Shown piece after piece: positions 16,762 to 27,568 of a stretch of 64,000 bases of DNA. Numbering within the stretch: position 1 is the stretch's first letter; every line of letters begins with the position of its first letter. The translations under genes were made by a program, and so were the position numbers. The notes under the pieces are model-generated. The model did no database searches. It saw only the letters and a program-made list of their open reading frames with translations, and was not told the origin of the DNA. Origin of the DNA: Frondihabitans sp. PhB188 (GTDB lineage: Bacteria; Actinomycetota; Actinomycetes; Actinomycetales; Microbacteriaceae); contig NZ_RJUO01000003.1 of the NCBI RefSeq assembly GCF_003752365.1, positions 372,001 through 436,000 of the forward strand. The letters run 5' to 3'.

Positions 16762-17719
16762 GGAGGGCCTCCTCGAGGACTGCCTCGACCTCGGCCGCGG
16801 TGGGCATCGCGGTCGAGCATTCGAAGCGGGTGGCGACGATGCCGCCGGCGGCGTTGGCGAAGCGCAGGACGCGCTCGAGCTCCCAGCCCTGCAGGAGCCC
16901 GTGGATGAGGGCGCCGCCGAAGCCGTCGCCCGAGCCGAGGCCGTTGATGACCTTGACCAGGTGGGCGGGTACCTCGATCGACTCGTCGCGCGTCTTGGCG
17001 AGGACCCCGCGCGGGCCCTGCTTGACGATCGCGAGCTCGACGCCGCGCTCGAGGAGGGCGTCGGCTGCGCGCTCGGGCTCCGTCTCGCCGACGGCGATCT
17101 CGCACTCCTCCTTGTTTCCCACCGCGACCGTGACGTGCTCGAGGGCACGCCCGACCTCGCGGGTGGCCACCTCGGCCGACGACCAGAACATCGGACGGTA
17201 GTCGAGGTCGAGGATCGTCAGGGGGCGTCGGCCGCGCGCCTGGTAGGCGACGTGGTGGGCCTGTCGGCTGGGCTCCTCGGAGAGGCCTGTGACGGTCGTC
17301 CAGAAGACCCGGGCCTGCTCGATGGCGGCGAGGTCGAGCGACTGCACCGTGATCATCAGGTCGGGGGCCTTGGGCGCCCGGTAGAAGTAGAGCGGGAAGT
17401 CGTCGGGCGGGAAGATCTCGCAGAACGTGACGGGGGTGTTGAGCCCGGCGACGGTCGAGATGAACTCCGTCGAGACGCCGAGGCGCTCGAGCTCCTTCAC
17501 GACGTAGCGGCCGAACGGGTCGGCACCGGTGCGGGTGATGACGCCGGACCGGTTGCCGTAGCGCGTGGCCGCGATGGCGACGTTGGTCGCACTGCCGCCG
17601 ACCGACTTGGAGAACGTCTCGACCTCCTCGAGAGGCACTCCGGCCTGCTGCGGATAGATGTCGACGCCGACCCGGCCCATGGTCACGACGTCGTAGGGGG
17701 TACCTGCTGTCTGGGTCAT
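16754..17719 (-). CDS. iolC: 5-Dehydro-2-deoxygluconokinase
   Basis: A 321-residue PfkB-type sugar kinase and the first gene of the operon. The N-terminal GRVGVDIYPQ and VGGSATNVAIAATRYG, and the C-terminal anion hole GLGSGDGFGGA with catalytic Asp265, are family signatures. It phosphorylates 2-deoxy-5-keto-D-gluconate. The single sulphur-poor insertion FPPDDFPLYFYRAPKAPDL is typical of IolC rather than ribokinase. It starts at ATG about 40 bases after the predicted transcription start. Confidence 0.92.
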   Translation of the reverse strand: MTQTAGTPYDVVTMGRVGVDIYPQQAGVPLEEVETFSKSVGGSATNVAIAATRYGNRSGVITRTGADPFGRYVVKELERLGVSTEFISTVAGLNTPVTFCEIFPPDDFPLYFYRAPKAPDLMITVQSLDLAAIEQARVFWTTVTGLSEEPSRQAHHVAYQARGRRPLTILDLDYRPMFWSSAEVATREVGRALEHVTVAVGNKEECEIAVGETEPERAADALLERGVELAIVKQGPRGVLAKTRDESIEVPAHLVKVINGLGSGDGFGGALIHGLLQGWELERVLRFANAAGGIVATRFECSTAMPTAAEVEAVLEEALHV

Positions 17720-17769
17720 ACTCCGATGTACAACTTCCTGTGTGAAGGCGGAACCGTGCTGTGATGTCG

Positions 17770-17807
17770 AGCGTACACGTCTCTTGCCTTAATGTCAGGA
17801 CATTAAG
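17770..17807 (-). promoter_or_regulatory. iol operon promoter with overlapping palindromic operator
   Basis: Read on the minus strand, a -35 box CTGACA (complement of 17793-17798) and a -10 box TACGCT (complement of 17770-17775) are separated by 17 bases. The palindrome CTTAATGTC-AG-GACATTAAG (17788-17807, 9-bp perfect arms) covers the -35 box, a standard repressor position. Its core read leftwards is TGTCCTGACA, which fits the KGWCHTRACA pattern I recall for C. glutamicum IolR. The divergent rmuC gene starts 49 bases to the right. Confidence 0.65.
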
Positions 17808-17855
17808 CCTCCGGATTGCGAGACCTTTGTCGGTGGGCACTGCCAGACTCCCAGC

Positions 17856-19085
17856 ATGTCCTCCACCGCCGCTCTCTTCCTCGGGCTCCTCGCCGGCGCC
17901 GCGCTCGGCATCCTCATCGGCCTCGCGCTGGCGCGCGGCCGCGTCGCCGGCTCCGCGTCGACGGCCGCCGCCCTGCGCGAGCGCCTCGACGCGCAGGAGG
18001 CGCAGCACGCCCGGCAGCTCGAACTGCAGGAGCAACGGGTCGACGAGCTGCACGACCGGCTGATCGCCTCGGCAGAGGCCGAGACGGCGCGTTCGTCGGC
18101 CGACGGCCGGGTGCTCACCGCCCTGAGCCCCGTGGCCGAGAGCCTCCGTGCCGTGCAGCTCAAGGTCGCCGAGCTCGAGCAGCAGCGCCAACAGCAGCAC
18201 GGCGAGCTCAGCGAGCAGCTGCGCTCCGCCTCCGAGTCGGAGGAGCGCCTGCGCTCGACGGCCGAGTCGCTGGCGGCGGCCCTCAAGTCGAACAGCACGC
18301 GCGGCGTCTGGGGCGAGACGCAGCTCCGCAACGTCGTGCAGGCCGCGGGGCTCCTCGAGCGCGTCGACTTCGACGTCCAGTCGTCGATCGCGGCCGACTC
18401 CGGGGCACGCCGCCCCGACATGGTCATCCACCTGCCCGGCGGCAAGAACATCGCCGTCGACGCCAAGGTGCCGTTCACCGCCTACCTCGAGGCATCGACG
18501 ATCCCGGCCACGGCGACCGGCGCCGACCGTGCACGCCGCGACGACCTGCTCCGCGCGCACGTCAAGGCCGTCCGGGCCCACATCGACGCCCTCGCCGCGA
18601 AGGCGTACTGGTCGGGTCTCGACTCGTCGCCCGAGCTCACGATCGCGTTCATCCCGAGCGAGTCGCTCGTGTCTTCGGCGCTCGAGGCCGACCCGTCGAT
18701 CATGGACTACGCGTTCCAGAAGCGCGTCGCCCTGGCCTCGCCGGTCACCCTGTGGTCGGTGCTGAAGACCATCGCGTTCAGCTGGCAGCAGGACGTCGTG
18801 ACGCAAGAGGCCAAGCAGCTCTTCGACCTCAGTCGCGAGCTGTACGGCCGCCTGTCGACGATGGCCGGGCACGTCGACAAGCTCGGGCGCTCCATCCGCG
18901 GCACGGTGACCGACTACAACAGGTTCGTCGGCTCGCTGGAGAGGCAGGTGCTTCCGTCGGCCCGACGGCTGTCGATGCTCGACGAGGCGACTGTGCTGGC
19001 ACCGGCCGCGCCGATCGACGACCTGCCGCGCGACCTCGCGGCGGTCGAGCTCACTGCCGAGCTCGACCGCGTGCGCGAGAGCTAG
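17856..19085 (+). CDS. rmuC: DNA recombination protein RmuC
   Basis: A 409-residue protein. An N-terminal membrane anchor (residues 3-25) is followed by a long coiled coil with Gln/Glu/Ala/Arg heptads to about residue 130. The PD-(D/E)XK-like nuclease core comes next: RGVWGETQLRNVVQAAGL, RPDMVIHLPGGKNIAVDAKVPF and the AYWSGLDSSPELTIAFIPSE segment. RmuC restrains sequence inversions at short inverted repeats, which is relevant in a window rich in palindromes. It converges on glpX with only four bases between stop codons. Confidence 0.92.
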   Translation: MSSTAALFLGLLAGAALGILIGLALARGRVAGSASTAAALRERLDAQEAQHARQLELQEQRVDELHDRLIASAEAETARSSADGRVLTALSPVAESLRAVQLKVAELEQQRQQQHGELSEQLRSASESEERLRSTAESLAAALKSNSTRGVWGETQLRNVVQAAGLLERVDFDVQSSIAADSGARRPDMVIHLPGGKNIAVDAKVPFTAYLEASTIPATATGADRARRDDLLRAHVKAVRAHIDALAAKAYWSGLDSSPELTIAFIPSESLVSSALEADPSIMDYAFQKRVALASPVTLWSVLKTIAFSWQQDVVTQEAKQLFDLSRELYGRLSTMAGHVDKLGRSIRGTVTDYNRFVGSLERQVLPSARRLSMLDEATVLAPAAPIDDLPRDLAAVELTAELDRVRES

Positions 19086-19089
19086 AGAC

Positions 19090-20085
19090 CTAGGCCTCGC
19101 CGAGCCACTTCGACTCGAGGTGATCGGCGATCACGCGGCGCTGGGTGCCCGAGTGCGAGCGGAGCACCAGCGACTCGGTGCGGATCAGGCCGTTCTTGCG
19201 AGAGACACCGGCGACGAGAGCGCCGTCGGTGACGCCGGTCGCGACGAAGTAGGTGTTGTCGCCCGTGACCAGGTCGTCGCCCGTGAGAATGCGGTCGAGG
19301 TCGTGGCCGGCGTCGATCGCGCGCTGGCGCTCCGCGTCGTCCTTCGGCTTCAGCTTGCCCTGGATGACGCCGCCGAGCGCCTTGACTGCGCAGGCGGTGA
19401 TGATGCCCTCGGGGGTGCCGCCGACGCCGACGCACATGTCGATGCGGGACTCGGGGCGGGCCGCGTTGATTCCGCCCGCGACGTCGCCGTCGAGGAGGAG
19501 CCGCGTTCCTGCGCCCGCTGCTCGGATGTCGGCGATGAGCTGCTTGTGACGCGGACGGTCGAGGACCGCGATCTGCATCTCTTCGACCGGCATGCCCTTG
19601 GCCGCGGCGAGGGCGCGGATGTTGTCGCCGATGGGGAGGCTGAGGTCGATCACGCCGAGGCCCTCGGGGCCTGTCACGATCTTGTCCATGTAGAAGACGG
19701 CGCTGGGGTCGTACATCGTGCCGCGGTCCGAGACGGCGATCACGGAGACGGCGTTCATGCGGCCGGTCGCGGTGAGCGAGGTGCCGTCGATCGGGTCGAC
19801 CGCGATGTCGAACGAGGGGCCGTTGCCGGTGCCGACGTGCTCGCCGTTAAAGAGCATCGGGGCGTCGTCCTTCTCGCCCTCGCCGATCACCACGACGCCG
19901 TCGAAGTCGACGGTGCCGAGGAACTTGCGCATCGCATCGACAGCGGCGCCGTCGGCGAGGTTCTTCTCACCGCGGCCGATCCACGGTGCCGCCCGGATGG
20001 CCGCGGCCTCCGTCGCCCGCACCAGCTCCATTCCGAGGTTCCGGTCGGGGTGGGTGAACAGGGTGCCAGGATCGCTGATGGTCAT
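19090..20085 (-). CDS. glpX: Class II fructose-1,6-bisphosphatase
   Basis: A 331-residue GlpX enzyme. The metal/phosphate motif DPIDGT is at residues 97-102, preceded by VVVIGEGEKDDAPML; GVGGTPEGIITACAVKALGG is the conserved substrate loop. It dephosphorylates fructose 1,6-bisphosphate in gluconeogenesis, which makes sense beside fbaA and near an inositol operon that yields triose phosphate and acetyl-CoA. I start at MTISDPGTLF; the upstream open frame covers the divergent promoter region. A dispersed motif copy (19505-19514) encodes AGAGT. Confidence 0.93.
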   Translation of the reverse strand: MTISDPGTLFTHPDRNLGMELVRATEAAAIRAAPWIGRGEKNLADGAAVDAMRKFLGTVDFDGVVVIGEGEKDDAPMLFNGEHVGTGNGPSFDIAVDPIDGTSLTATGRMNAVSVIAVSDRGTMYDPSAVFYMDKIVTGPEGLGVIDLSLPIGDNIRALAAAKGMPVEEMQIAVLDRPRHKQLIADIRAAGAGTRLLLDGDVAGGINAARPESRIDMCVGVGGTPEGIITACAVKALGGVIQGKLKPKDDAERQRAIDAGHDLDRILTGDDLVTGDNTYFVATGVTDGALVAGVSRKNGLIRTESLVLRSHSGTQRRVIADHLESKWLGEA

Positions 20086-20236
20086 GAGGCGAACTTTACC
20101 CGGGTCGGAAGTCCGAGCCATTACGCCGTCGCGCGATTGCAGGTGCACACATGTGCAGCGCCGGATCGACCCGGCGAGCGCCCATCGCGCCTCGGTAGAG
20201 TGAAACGAGAACGCGCCCGTCATCGAAGGAGAAGTC

Positions 20237-21265
<1,029 letters not shown>

Positions 21266-21282
21266 TCGCAGGGCTCGTCAGC

Positions 21283-21330
21283 AGATCCTGCGCAGGATCT
21301 CGAGGCGGTCGCCACTCGGCGGCCGCCTCG
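21283..21330. terminator. Double hairpin between fbaA and the DUF6264 gene
   Basis: A perfect 18-bp palindrome AGATCCTGCGCAGGATCT (21283-21300) is followed immediately by a 13-bp stem CGAGGCGGTCGCC / GGCGGCCGCCTCG (21301-21330, one G-T pair). The position between convergent genes suits a bidirectional terminator. Confidence 0.7.
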
Positions 21331-21351
21331 TCTGCGTCCTGATGGGGGCCG

Positions 21352-21987
21352 TCAGGCCCCGACGAACGACGAGTCGCCCATGACGACGCCCACCACGACC
21401 AGTACGGTCACGACGTTGACGGCGAGTCCGACGATCAGGAGCACGAGCCAGGAGCGCTTGCCCGCCCGGAGCCGGCGGATCGCGACGATCATCGTGATCA
21501 GGAAGATCGGCACCGAGGCGGCGGCGCTGACGACCCCGACGAGCTGCAGCGCCGCCGTGCTCTCGAACGCGCCGGAGAGGTACCCGAGCGAGCGGAACTC
21601 CGCGACGTAGGTCGTCACGAAGGTGTCGGACTCCAAGGCGGAGCGGACCACGTCGTACAGCCCGTAGACGATGAGACCGAGCGTCGCGAAGCGGTTGAAG
21701 GCCGCATTGCGAAGTGCCTTGGGCGGAGCCCCGGGGACGGGCGCGCCGGTGGGCGGCGGCGCGTCGAAGGTCGGAGCACCCGGACGCTGCGGTGCGGCGG
21801 AGGCCCTGACTTGCTGCGCCGGTGTCTGGGCTGTGCTCGGCTCAGGCGCCGGAGCGACGGGGCTGACCCAGCCCGGCGGGGCGTACTCGCCGTATTCCGG
21901 GGCTGGACGGCCCTCGACCCGGACGGGCTCGGCGGCCGCGGACTGGGGTGTCTCGGCGTGCGCGGTCTGCTCGGGAGGCGTGGTCAT
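21352..21987 (-). CDS. DUF6264 four-helix membrane protein
   Basis: A 211-residue protein. The first ~105 residues are Pro/Ala-rich and disordered ([14 protein letters not shown] is a recurrent start in this actinobacterial family). Four transmembrane helices follow: [15 protein letters not shown], a segment before [32 protein letters not shown], and [22 protein letters not shown]. Its ATG overlaps the ispH stop (ATGA), so the two are probably co-transcribed. Function unknown. Confidence 0.75.
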   Translation of the reverse strand: MTTPPEQTAHAETPQSAAAEPVRVEGRPAPEYGEYAPPGWVSPVAPAPEPSTAQTPAQQVRASAAPQRPGAPTFDAPPPTGAPVPGAPPKALRNAAFNRFATLGLIVYGLYDVVRSALESDTFVTTYVAEFRSLGYLSGAFESTAALQLVGVVSAAASVPIFLITMIVAIRRLRAGKRSWLVLLIVGLAVNVVTVLVVVGVVMGDSSFVGA

Positions 21988-23057
21988 CGGGTGCGGCCGC
22001 CCAGGGCTCGGGAGTCGACCCCGCCGGTGGAGTCTTTGCGCAGCTCTTTCGGGAGCGAGAACATCAGGTCTTCTTCGGCGGTCTTGACCTCGCCCACGTC
22101 GGCATAGCCGGCGTCGGAGAGCTCGGCCAGGACCTCGTCGACCAGGACCTCGGGCACGGAGGCGCCGGAGGTGACGCCGACGGTCTCGACGCCGTCGAGC
22201 CACTCCTGCTGGATCTCGGAGGAGTAGTCGACGCGGTAAGCGGCCTTGGCGCCGTATTCGAGGGCGACTTCGACGAGGCGCACGCTGTTCGAGCTGTTCG
22301 CGCTGCCGACGACGATCACGAGATCGGCGTCTTTCGCGACCTTCTTGATCGCGACCTGGCGGTTCTGCGTGGCATAGCAGATGTCGTCGGACGGCGGGTT
22401 CTGGATGTTCGGGAAGCGCTGGCGGAGGCGGTTGACCGTCTCCATCGTCTCGTCGACGCTGAGGGTCGTCTGCGACAGCCAGACCAGGTTGTCGGGGTCG
22501 TCGACGACGAGCGTGTCGACCTCGCCGGGGTTCTGCACGAGGGTGGTCCGCTCGGGAGCGTGGCCCATGGTGCCCTCGACCTCCTCGTGGCCGGCGTGGC
22601 CGATGAGGATGATGTGCTGGTCTTGCTTCGCGAATCGGATGGCCTCGCGGTGCACCTTGGTGACCAGCGGGCAGGTCGCGTCGATGGACAGCAGACCGCG
22701 GTCGTCGGCGCCCTTCACGACGGCCGGCGAGACGCCGTGCGCGCTGAAGACGATGTGCGAGCCCTCGGGTACCTCGTCGACCTCGTCGACGAAGATGGCG
22801 CCCTGCTGCTCGAGCGTGGCCACGACGTGGACGTTGTGCACGATCTGCTTGCGGACGTAGACCGGCGAGCCGTAGTGCTCGAGGGCCTTCTCGACGGCGA
22901 TCACGGCGCGGTCAACACCGGCGCAGTAGCCGCGGGGGGCCGCCAGGAGCACGCGTTTGCGCCCGATGACGGGGGTATCCTTTAGCCTGTTGCGCACCGC
23001 GGGAACACGCGGTGTCGGAAGGTCGATGGCGAGAGCGCCATTCGTAATTCGGCTCAC
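21984..23057 (-). CDS. ispH: 4-Hydroxy-3-methylbut-2-enyl diphosphate reductase
   Basis: A 357-residue IspH. The three [4Fe-4S] cysteines are Cys45 ([11 protein letters not shown]), Cys129 ([10 protein letters not shown]) and Cys227 ([11 protein letters not shown]); the catalytic Glu lies in HEEVEGTMG and GSANSSNS binds substrate. It makes IPP and DMAPP at the end of the MEP pathway, supplying the isoprenyl transferase encoded further right. The annotated start is a GTG with a poor Shine-Dalgarno, so the first ~25 residues are uncertain. Confidence 0.93.
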   Translation of the reverse strand: MSRITNGALAIDLPTPRVPAVRNRLKDTPVIGRKRVLLAAPRGYCAGVDRAVIAVEKALEHYGSPVYVRKQIVHNVHVVATLEQQGAIFVDEVDEVPEGSHIVFSAHGVSPAVVKGADDRGLLSIDATCPLVTKVHREAIRFAKQDQHIILIGHAGHEEVEGTMGHAPERTTLVQNPGEVDTLVVDDPDNLVWLSQTTLSVDETMETVNRLRQRFPNIQNPPSDDICYATQNRQVAIKKVAKDADLVIVVGSANSSNSVRLVEVALEYGAKAAYRVDYSSEIQQEWLDGVETVGVTSGASVPEVLVDEVLAELSDAGYADVGEVKTAEEDLMFSLPKELRKDSTGGVDSRALGGRTR

Positions 23058-23129
23058 GGAGTGATTCTAGGCGGGCCTGGTCCGACCGGCCTGAGAGTCT
23101 CTCGACGCTGGCGCCCAGGAGGAGCTTCT

Positions 23130-24386
23130 TTGACGATCGTCACCCCGCCTCCCACAGCCGACGCGCCCTGGCCCGTCGGGCTGCTGGCGGCCAAGGTCCG
23201 CGACTGGATCGACCGCCTCGGCACGGCCTGGGTCGAGGGCGAGATCACGCAGTGGAACAGCTCCGGCGGCAACGTCTACGGCAAGCTCAAAGACCTCGAG
23301 CAGGACGCCACGGTCTCGTTCTCGATCTGGTCGAGCGTGCGGGGCAAGATCCCCGACGACCTCAAGCAGGGCGACCGGGTCATCGCCGCCATCAAGCCCA
23401 ACTACTGGGTCAAGGGCGGATCGCTCACCATGCAGGTGTTCGACATGCGGCACGTCGGTCTCGGCGACCTGCTCGAGCGGCTCGAGCGCCTGCGCCGGCA
23501 GCTCGCGTCCGAGGGGCTGTTCGATCCGGCTCGGAAGCGGCGACTGCCCTTCCTCCCTCAGTGCATCGGCCTCGTCACCGGCAAGGACAGCGACGCCGAG
23601 AAGGACGTGCTCCGCAACGCCCAGCTGCGCTGGCCCTCGGTGCGGTTCAAGACGATCCACACCGCCGTCCAGGGCGAGCGCATGCCGAGCGAGGTGACCG
23701 CGGCGGTGAAGGCGCTCGACGCCGACCCCGAGGTCGACGTCATCATCGTCGCCCGCGGCGGCGGCGACTTCCAGAACCTGCTCGGCTTCAGCGACGAGGG
23801 GCTCCTTCGCGCGGCCGCCGCCGCGACGACGCCCATCGTCAGCGCCATCGGCCACGAGGCCGACCGCCCGCTGCTCGACGAGGTCGCCGATCTCCGCGCC
23901 TCCACGCCGACCGACGCGGCCAAGCGCGTCGTGCCGGACGTCGGAGAAGAGCTCCTGCGCGTGCAGCAGGCCCGCGGGCGCATGGCCGGCCGCCTCACGC
24001 ACCTGATCAACGGAGAGATCGACCGGCTCGGCCAGATCCGCAGCCGGCCCGTGCTCGCCCGCCCGCAGACTCTCCTCGACATCCGCGCCGACGAGCTGCT
24101 CCGGTACGTCGCCCGGAGCGAAGAGCTCCTGCGACGCGCCATCGAGCGCGCCGGCGTCCGGGTCTCGGAGCTCGCCGCCCAGCTCCGCGCCCTCTCGCCC
24201 GAGTCCACGCTCCGGCGCGGCTACTCGATCGCCCAGCTCCCTTCGGGCGCGGTGCTCCGCGACTCGTCCGAGGCGCCGCCCGACACTCCCCTGCTGCTGA
24301 CCCTCGCCTCCGGCTCGCTCGACACCGTCAGCCGAGGGCCTCGCACCGACGGCGCCTCGGATGGCGCTCCCACCCCCGCTCGATAG
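23130..24386 (+). CDS. xseA: Exodeoxyribonuclease VII large subunit
   Basis: A 418-residue protein. I start at TTG (23130) because AGGAGGAG at 23117-23124 is ideally spaced before it, while the upstream ATG at 23061 has none and would add a Gly/Arg-rich tail. The OB-fold (WVEGEITQWNSSGGNVYGKLKD) precedes the catalytic domain with VDVIIVARGGGDFQNL and AIGHEADRPLLDEVADLRASTPTDAA. A helical region and YSIAQLPSGAVLRD end it. With XseB it degrades single-stranded DNA to oligonucleotides. Confidence 0.94.
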   Translation: MTIVTPPPTADAPWPVGLLAAKVRDWIDRLGTAWVEGEITQWNSSGGNVYGKLKDLEQDATVSFSIWSSVRGKIPDDLKQGDRVIAAIKPNYWVKGGSLTMQVFDMRHVGLGDLLERLERLRRQLASEGLFDPARKRRLPFLPQCIGLVTGKDSDAEKDVLRNAQLRWPSVRFKTIHTAVQGERMPSEVTAAVKALDADPEVDVIIVARGGGDFQNLLGFSDEGLLRAAAAATTPIVSAIGHEADRPLLDEVADLRASTPTDAAKRVVPDVGEELLRVQQARGRMAGRLTHLINGEIDRLGQIRSRPVLARPQTLLDIRADELLRYVARSEELLRRAIERAGVRVSELAAQLRALSPESTLRRGYSIAQLPSGAVLRDSSEAPPDTPLLLTLASGSLDTVSRGPRTDGASDGAPTPAR

Positions 24387-24395
24387 GATTTCACC

Positions 24396-24635
24396 GTGGC
24401 AACCTCCCCTGTCTCCGATGTCGCCGATCTCCCCGCCGTCTCCTCGTACACCTACGAGCAGGCTCGCGACGAGCTCGTGACCGTCGTCAACGAGCTCGAG
24501 CAGGGCGCTTCGACGCTCGAGCGGTCGCTCGCCCTCTGGGAGCGCGGCGAGGCCCTCGCCGCCCGGTGCGAAGAGTGGCTGCAGGGCGCCAAGGAGCGCC
24601 TCGAGAAGGCGCGCTCGAGTGCGGTCGCCGAATGA
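24396..24635 (+). CDS. xseB: Exodeoxyribonuclease VII small subunit
   Basis: A 79-residue XseB with the family core [43 protein letters not shown], a two-helix bundle that coats the XseA filament. It starts 9 bp after xseA, and its stop overlaps the next ATG (ATGA at 24632), so the three genes are translationally linked. Confidence 0.93.
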   Translation: MATSPVSDVADLPAVSSYTYEQARDELVTVVNELEQGASTLERSLALWERGEALAARCEEWLQGAKERLEKARSSAVAE

Positions 24636-25291
24636 GCGACATCCCGCCCCCTCCTCTCGGCAAGCAGCGCGCGCCCCGCGTGGTCGCCGAGCTCGGCCGC
24701 CCCGAGACCCCCGGCGAGACGGCAGCCCGCAAGGCCGCCAGCTCGCGTGCGCATCGCGAGAACCAGACCGCCTTCAACCTGGCCATCGCGATCATCGTCT
24801 CGGTGGCCATCGTCGTCCTGCTCGTTCTGGCTGTGCCTCGTGACGACGGCTCGCACCTGCAGGTCGTCGACTACCAGAAGGTGGCCTCCGAGGCGCAGCC
24901 CCAGCAGACCGAGAAGCTCGCCGCACCCGCGATGCCCTCGAAGTGGACGTCGAACCGCGCCGAGATCGCGCCCGCGGGCGCCGACGGCGTAGCCACCTGG
25001 TACGTCGGCTTCCTCACCCCCGACACGCAGTTCATCGGCCTGACGCAGGGCTTCAAAGCGAATGCGACGTGGGTCAGCAACAAACTCGACGAGGCACGCA
25101 AGACCTCCGAGAAGACCGTCGGCGGCGTGACCTGGACCGTGTACGACCAGCGCGCCGAGAACAACACCGGCAACAACGCGTACGCGATGGTCGCGACCGA
25201 GGGCGACTCCACCGTCGTCCTCGCCGGCACCGCCAGCGACACCCAGTTCGACCTTCTCGCTACCCGCGTCGCCGCGCAGCTGGCCGACTGA
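24632..25291 (+). CDS. DUF4245 membrane-anchored protein
   Basis: A 219-residue protein with a short disordered cytoplasmic part, one transmembrane helix (about residues 48-68: [19 protein letters not shown]) and an extracellular domain typical of DUF4245 ([47 protein letters not shown]). This actinobacterial family is commonly found beside xseAB and fumC. Function is unknown. Confidence 0.85.
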   Translation: MSDIPPPPLGKQRAPRVVAELGRPETPGETAARKAASSRAHRENQTAFNLAIAIIVSVAIVVLLVLAVPRDDGSHLQVVDYQKVASEAQPQQTEKLAAPAMPSKWTSNRAEIAPAGADGVATWYVGFLTPDTQFIGLTQGFKANATWVSNKLDEARKTSEKTVGGVTWTVYDQRAENNTGNNAYAMVATEGDSTVVLAGTASDTQFDLLATRVAAQLAD

Positions 25292-25349
25292 GCAGCCGAC
25301 GAGCCAAGCCCCCCCCGACCCTCCCGATCCCGACCCCTGGAGAGCCCTC

Positions 25350-25991
25350 GTGACCGACACCACAGCCACCCCGACCCCCGGCACCGCCTGGAAGGCCATG
25401 TCCGCCGGCAACGTGCGGTTCGTCGAGGGCCGCCCCGAGCACCCGCACCAGGACGCCGACCGTCGCTCCCTGGTGGCCTCCGGTCAGAAGCCGATCGCGG
25501 CCGTGTTCGGGTGCGCTGACAGCCGCCTCGGCGCCGAGATCATCTTCGACAGCGGTCTCGGCGACCTCTTCGTGGTGAGGAACGCCGGTCAGGTCGTCGG
25601 CGACAACGAGATCGGCTCGCTCGAGTTCGCTGTGACCGCTCTGAAGGTGCCGCTGATCGTCGTGCTCGGGCACGACAGCTGCGGTGCCGTGGCCGCCGCC
25701 ATCGCGTCGATCGATGCCAACTCCGAGTCGCAGTCGTTCTACCTGCAGCGCCTCGTCGACATGATCGTGCCCTCGGTCAAGCGGGCGCACCGCGAGCTCG
25801 CGGATGCCGCGGGCGCTCTCGATCCGCGGGAGGTCGGCCGACTGCACATCGAGGCGTCCGTGGGCGCTCTCCTCCAGCGCTCGATTGTGATCTCGGACGC
25901 AGTCGCCAGCGGTAGATTGGCAGTCGTCGGAGCCAACTACGACCTTGCCAACGGCCGAGTCGACTTCCACACGGTCGTCGGCGATCTCTGA
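25350..25991 (+). CDS. Beta-class carbonic anhydrase
   Basis: A 213-residue enzyme starting at GTG with GGAG about eight bases before. Zinc ligands are Cys55 (GCADSR, with the Asp57-Arg59 dyad), His108 and Cys111 (GHDSCGAV). It interconverts CO2 and bicarbonate, feeding carboxylases and pH balance. The layout DUF4245-carbonic anhydrase-fumC in one direction suggests a common transcript. Confidence 0.93.
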   Translation: MTDTTATPTPGTAWKAMSAGNVRFVEGRPEHPHQDADRRSLVASGQKPIAAVFGCADSRLGAEIIFDSGLGDLFVVRNAGQVVGDNEIGSLEFAVTALKVPLIVVLGHDSCGAVAAAIASIDANSESQSFYLQRLVDMIVPSVKRAHRELADAAGALDPREVGRLHIEASVGALLQRSIVISDAVASGRLAVVGANYDLANGRVDFHTVVGDL

Positions 25992-26037
25992 GGCCCGGCC
26001 CGCACACCACACCCCCTGACGGAAGGACCACAGCGAC

Positions 26038-27477
26038 GTGACCACCACCGAGACCACCGCAACGCCCGACTCGACCTCGAGCGGCGCCGCCGGCGAGTTC
26101 CGCATCGAGCACGACACGATGGGCGAGGTGAGGGTCCCGGCCAGCGCCCTCTACAGTGCCCAGACGCAGCGCGCCGTCGAGAACTTCCCGATCTCGGGTG
26201 CGGGGCTCGAGCCGGCGCAGATCGTCGCCCTCGCGCGCATCAAGCGCGCGGCCGCGATCGTCAACGGCGAGATGGGGATCCTCGAGGGCCCCATCTCAGC
26301 GGCGATCGCCGAGGCGGCCGACCTCATCATCGGCGGCTCGCATCACGACCAGTTCCCTGTCGACGTCTATCAGACCGGCAGCGGCACCTCGTCGAACATG
26401 AACATGAACGAGGTGCTCGCCACGCTGGCCTCCGGAATCCTCGGCTCGCCGGTTCATCCCAACGACCACGTCAACGCGTCGCAGTCGTCGAACGACGTCT
26501 TCCCGACCTCGGTCCACGTGGCCGTCACGGGCGCCCTGCTGCACGACCTCGTCCCCGCTCTCGACCACCTCGCCCTCGCCCTCGAGAAGAAGGCCGACGA
26601 ATGGAAGGGCGTCGTCAAGTCGGGTCGCACCCACCTGATGGACGCCACGCCTGTCACCCTCGGCCAGGAGTTCGGCGGCTACGCCCGCCAGATCCGCCTC
26701 GGCATCGAGCGCGTCACCGCGACGCTCCCCCGCGTCGCCGAGGTGCCGCTCGGCGGCACGGCCACCGGCACCGGCATCAACACGCCCATCGGCTTTCCGC
26801 AGCGCGTCATCGCGGCCCTGGCGGCCGACTCGGGCCTGCCCGTCACCGAGGCGCTCGACCACTTCGAGGCCCAGGGCGCCCGCGACGGCCTCGTCGAGGC
26901 GTCCGGCGCCCTGCGCGTGCTCGCCGTCAGCCTGACCAAGATCAACAACGACCTCCGCTGGATGGGCTCCGGCCCCAACACCGGCCTCGGCGAGCTGCAC
27001 ATCCCCGACCTCCAGCCCGGCTCGTCGATCATGCCCGGCAAGGTCAACCCCGTCATCCCCGAGGCGGTGCTCATGGTGAGCGCCCGCGTCATCGGCAACG
27101 ACGCCACCATCGCCTGGGCGGGCGCCTCAGGAGCCTTCGAGCTCAACGTCGCCATCCCCGTCATGGGCACCGCGCTGCTCGAATCGATCCGCCTGCTGTC
27201 GAACGCAACCGTCGCTCTCGCCGACAAGGCTGTCGACGGGCTAATCGCCAACGTCGAGCACGCCCGCGCCCTCGCCGAGTCCTCTCCGTCGATTGTCACG
27301 CCCCTCAACCGCATCGTCGGCTACGAGGCGGCGGCGAAGATCGCCAAGCACTCCGTCAGCGCGAAGATGACCGTGCGCGAGGCCGTCATCGACCTCGGAT
27401 TCGTCGAACGCGGCGAGGTCACCGAGGAGCAGCTCGACAAGGCGCTCGACGTGCTCAGCATGACCCACCCGGGCTGA
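26038..27477 (+). CDS. fumC: Class II fumarate hydratase
   Basis: A 479-residue fumarase/aspartase superfamily enzyme. The signature [11 protein letters not shown] is at 328-338, with the upstream substrate motifs [14 protein letters not shown] (113-126) and [17 protein letters not shown] (195-211). It starts at GTG after GGAAGGA. Class II enzymes are iron-free and catalyse fumarate to malate in the TCA cycle. The N-terminal ~20 residues are a Thr/Ser-rich extension. Confidence 0.95.
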   Translation: MTTTETTATPDSTSSGAAGEFRIEHDTMGEVRVPASALYSAQTQRAVENFPISGAGLEPAQIVALARIKRAAAIVNGEMGILEGPISAAIAEAADLIIGGSHHDQFPVDVYQTGSGTSSNMNMNEVLATLASGILGSPVHPNDHVNASQSSNDVFPTSVHVAVTGALLHDLVPALDHLALALEKKADEWKGVVKSGRTHLMDATPVTLGQEFGGYARQIRLGIERVTATLPRVAEVPLGGTATGTGINTPIGFPQRVIAALAADSGLPVTEALDHFEAQGARDGLVEASGALRVLAVSLTKINNDLRWMGSGPNTGLGELHIPDLQPGSSIMPGKVNPVIPEAVLMVSARVIGNDATIAWAGASGAFELNVAIPVMGTALLESIRLLSNATVALADKAVDGLIANVEHARALAESSPSIVTPLNRIVGYEAAAKIAKHSVSAKMTVREAVIDLGFVERGEVTEEQLDKALDVLSMTHPG

Positions 27478-27518
27478 GCCGAGCCGTCCCGGAACGCGCC
27501 GCGACCGGTGGGCGTCCA

Positions 27519-27541
27519 CGGGGGCTGCCCGTCCGCCCCCG
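27519..27541. terminator. Hairpin after fumC
   Basis: CGGGGGC (27519-27525) and GCCCCCG (27535-27541) form a 7-bp all-GC stem with a 9-base loop between the convergent fumC and prepilin peptidase genes. No T-run follows. Confidence 0.45.
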
Positions 27542-27568
27542 GAACCGCCGTTCCAGGGCACTCCGTCG

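Noticed and set aside
23061-23129. Upstream ATG as the xseA start
   Set aside because: It has no Shine-Dalgarno and adds a non-conserved tail, whereas TTG at 23130 has a perfect AGGAGG.
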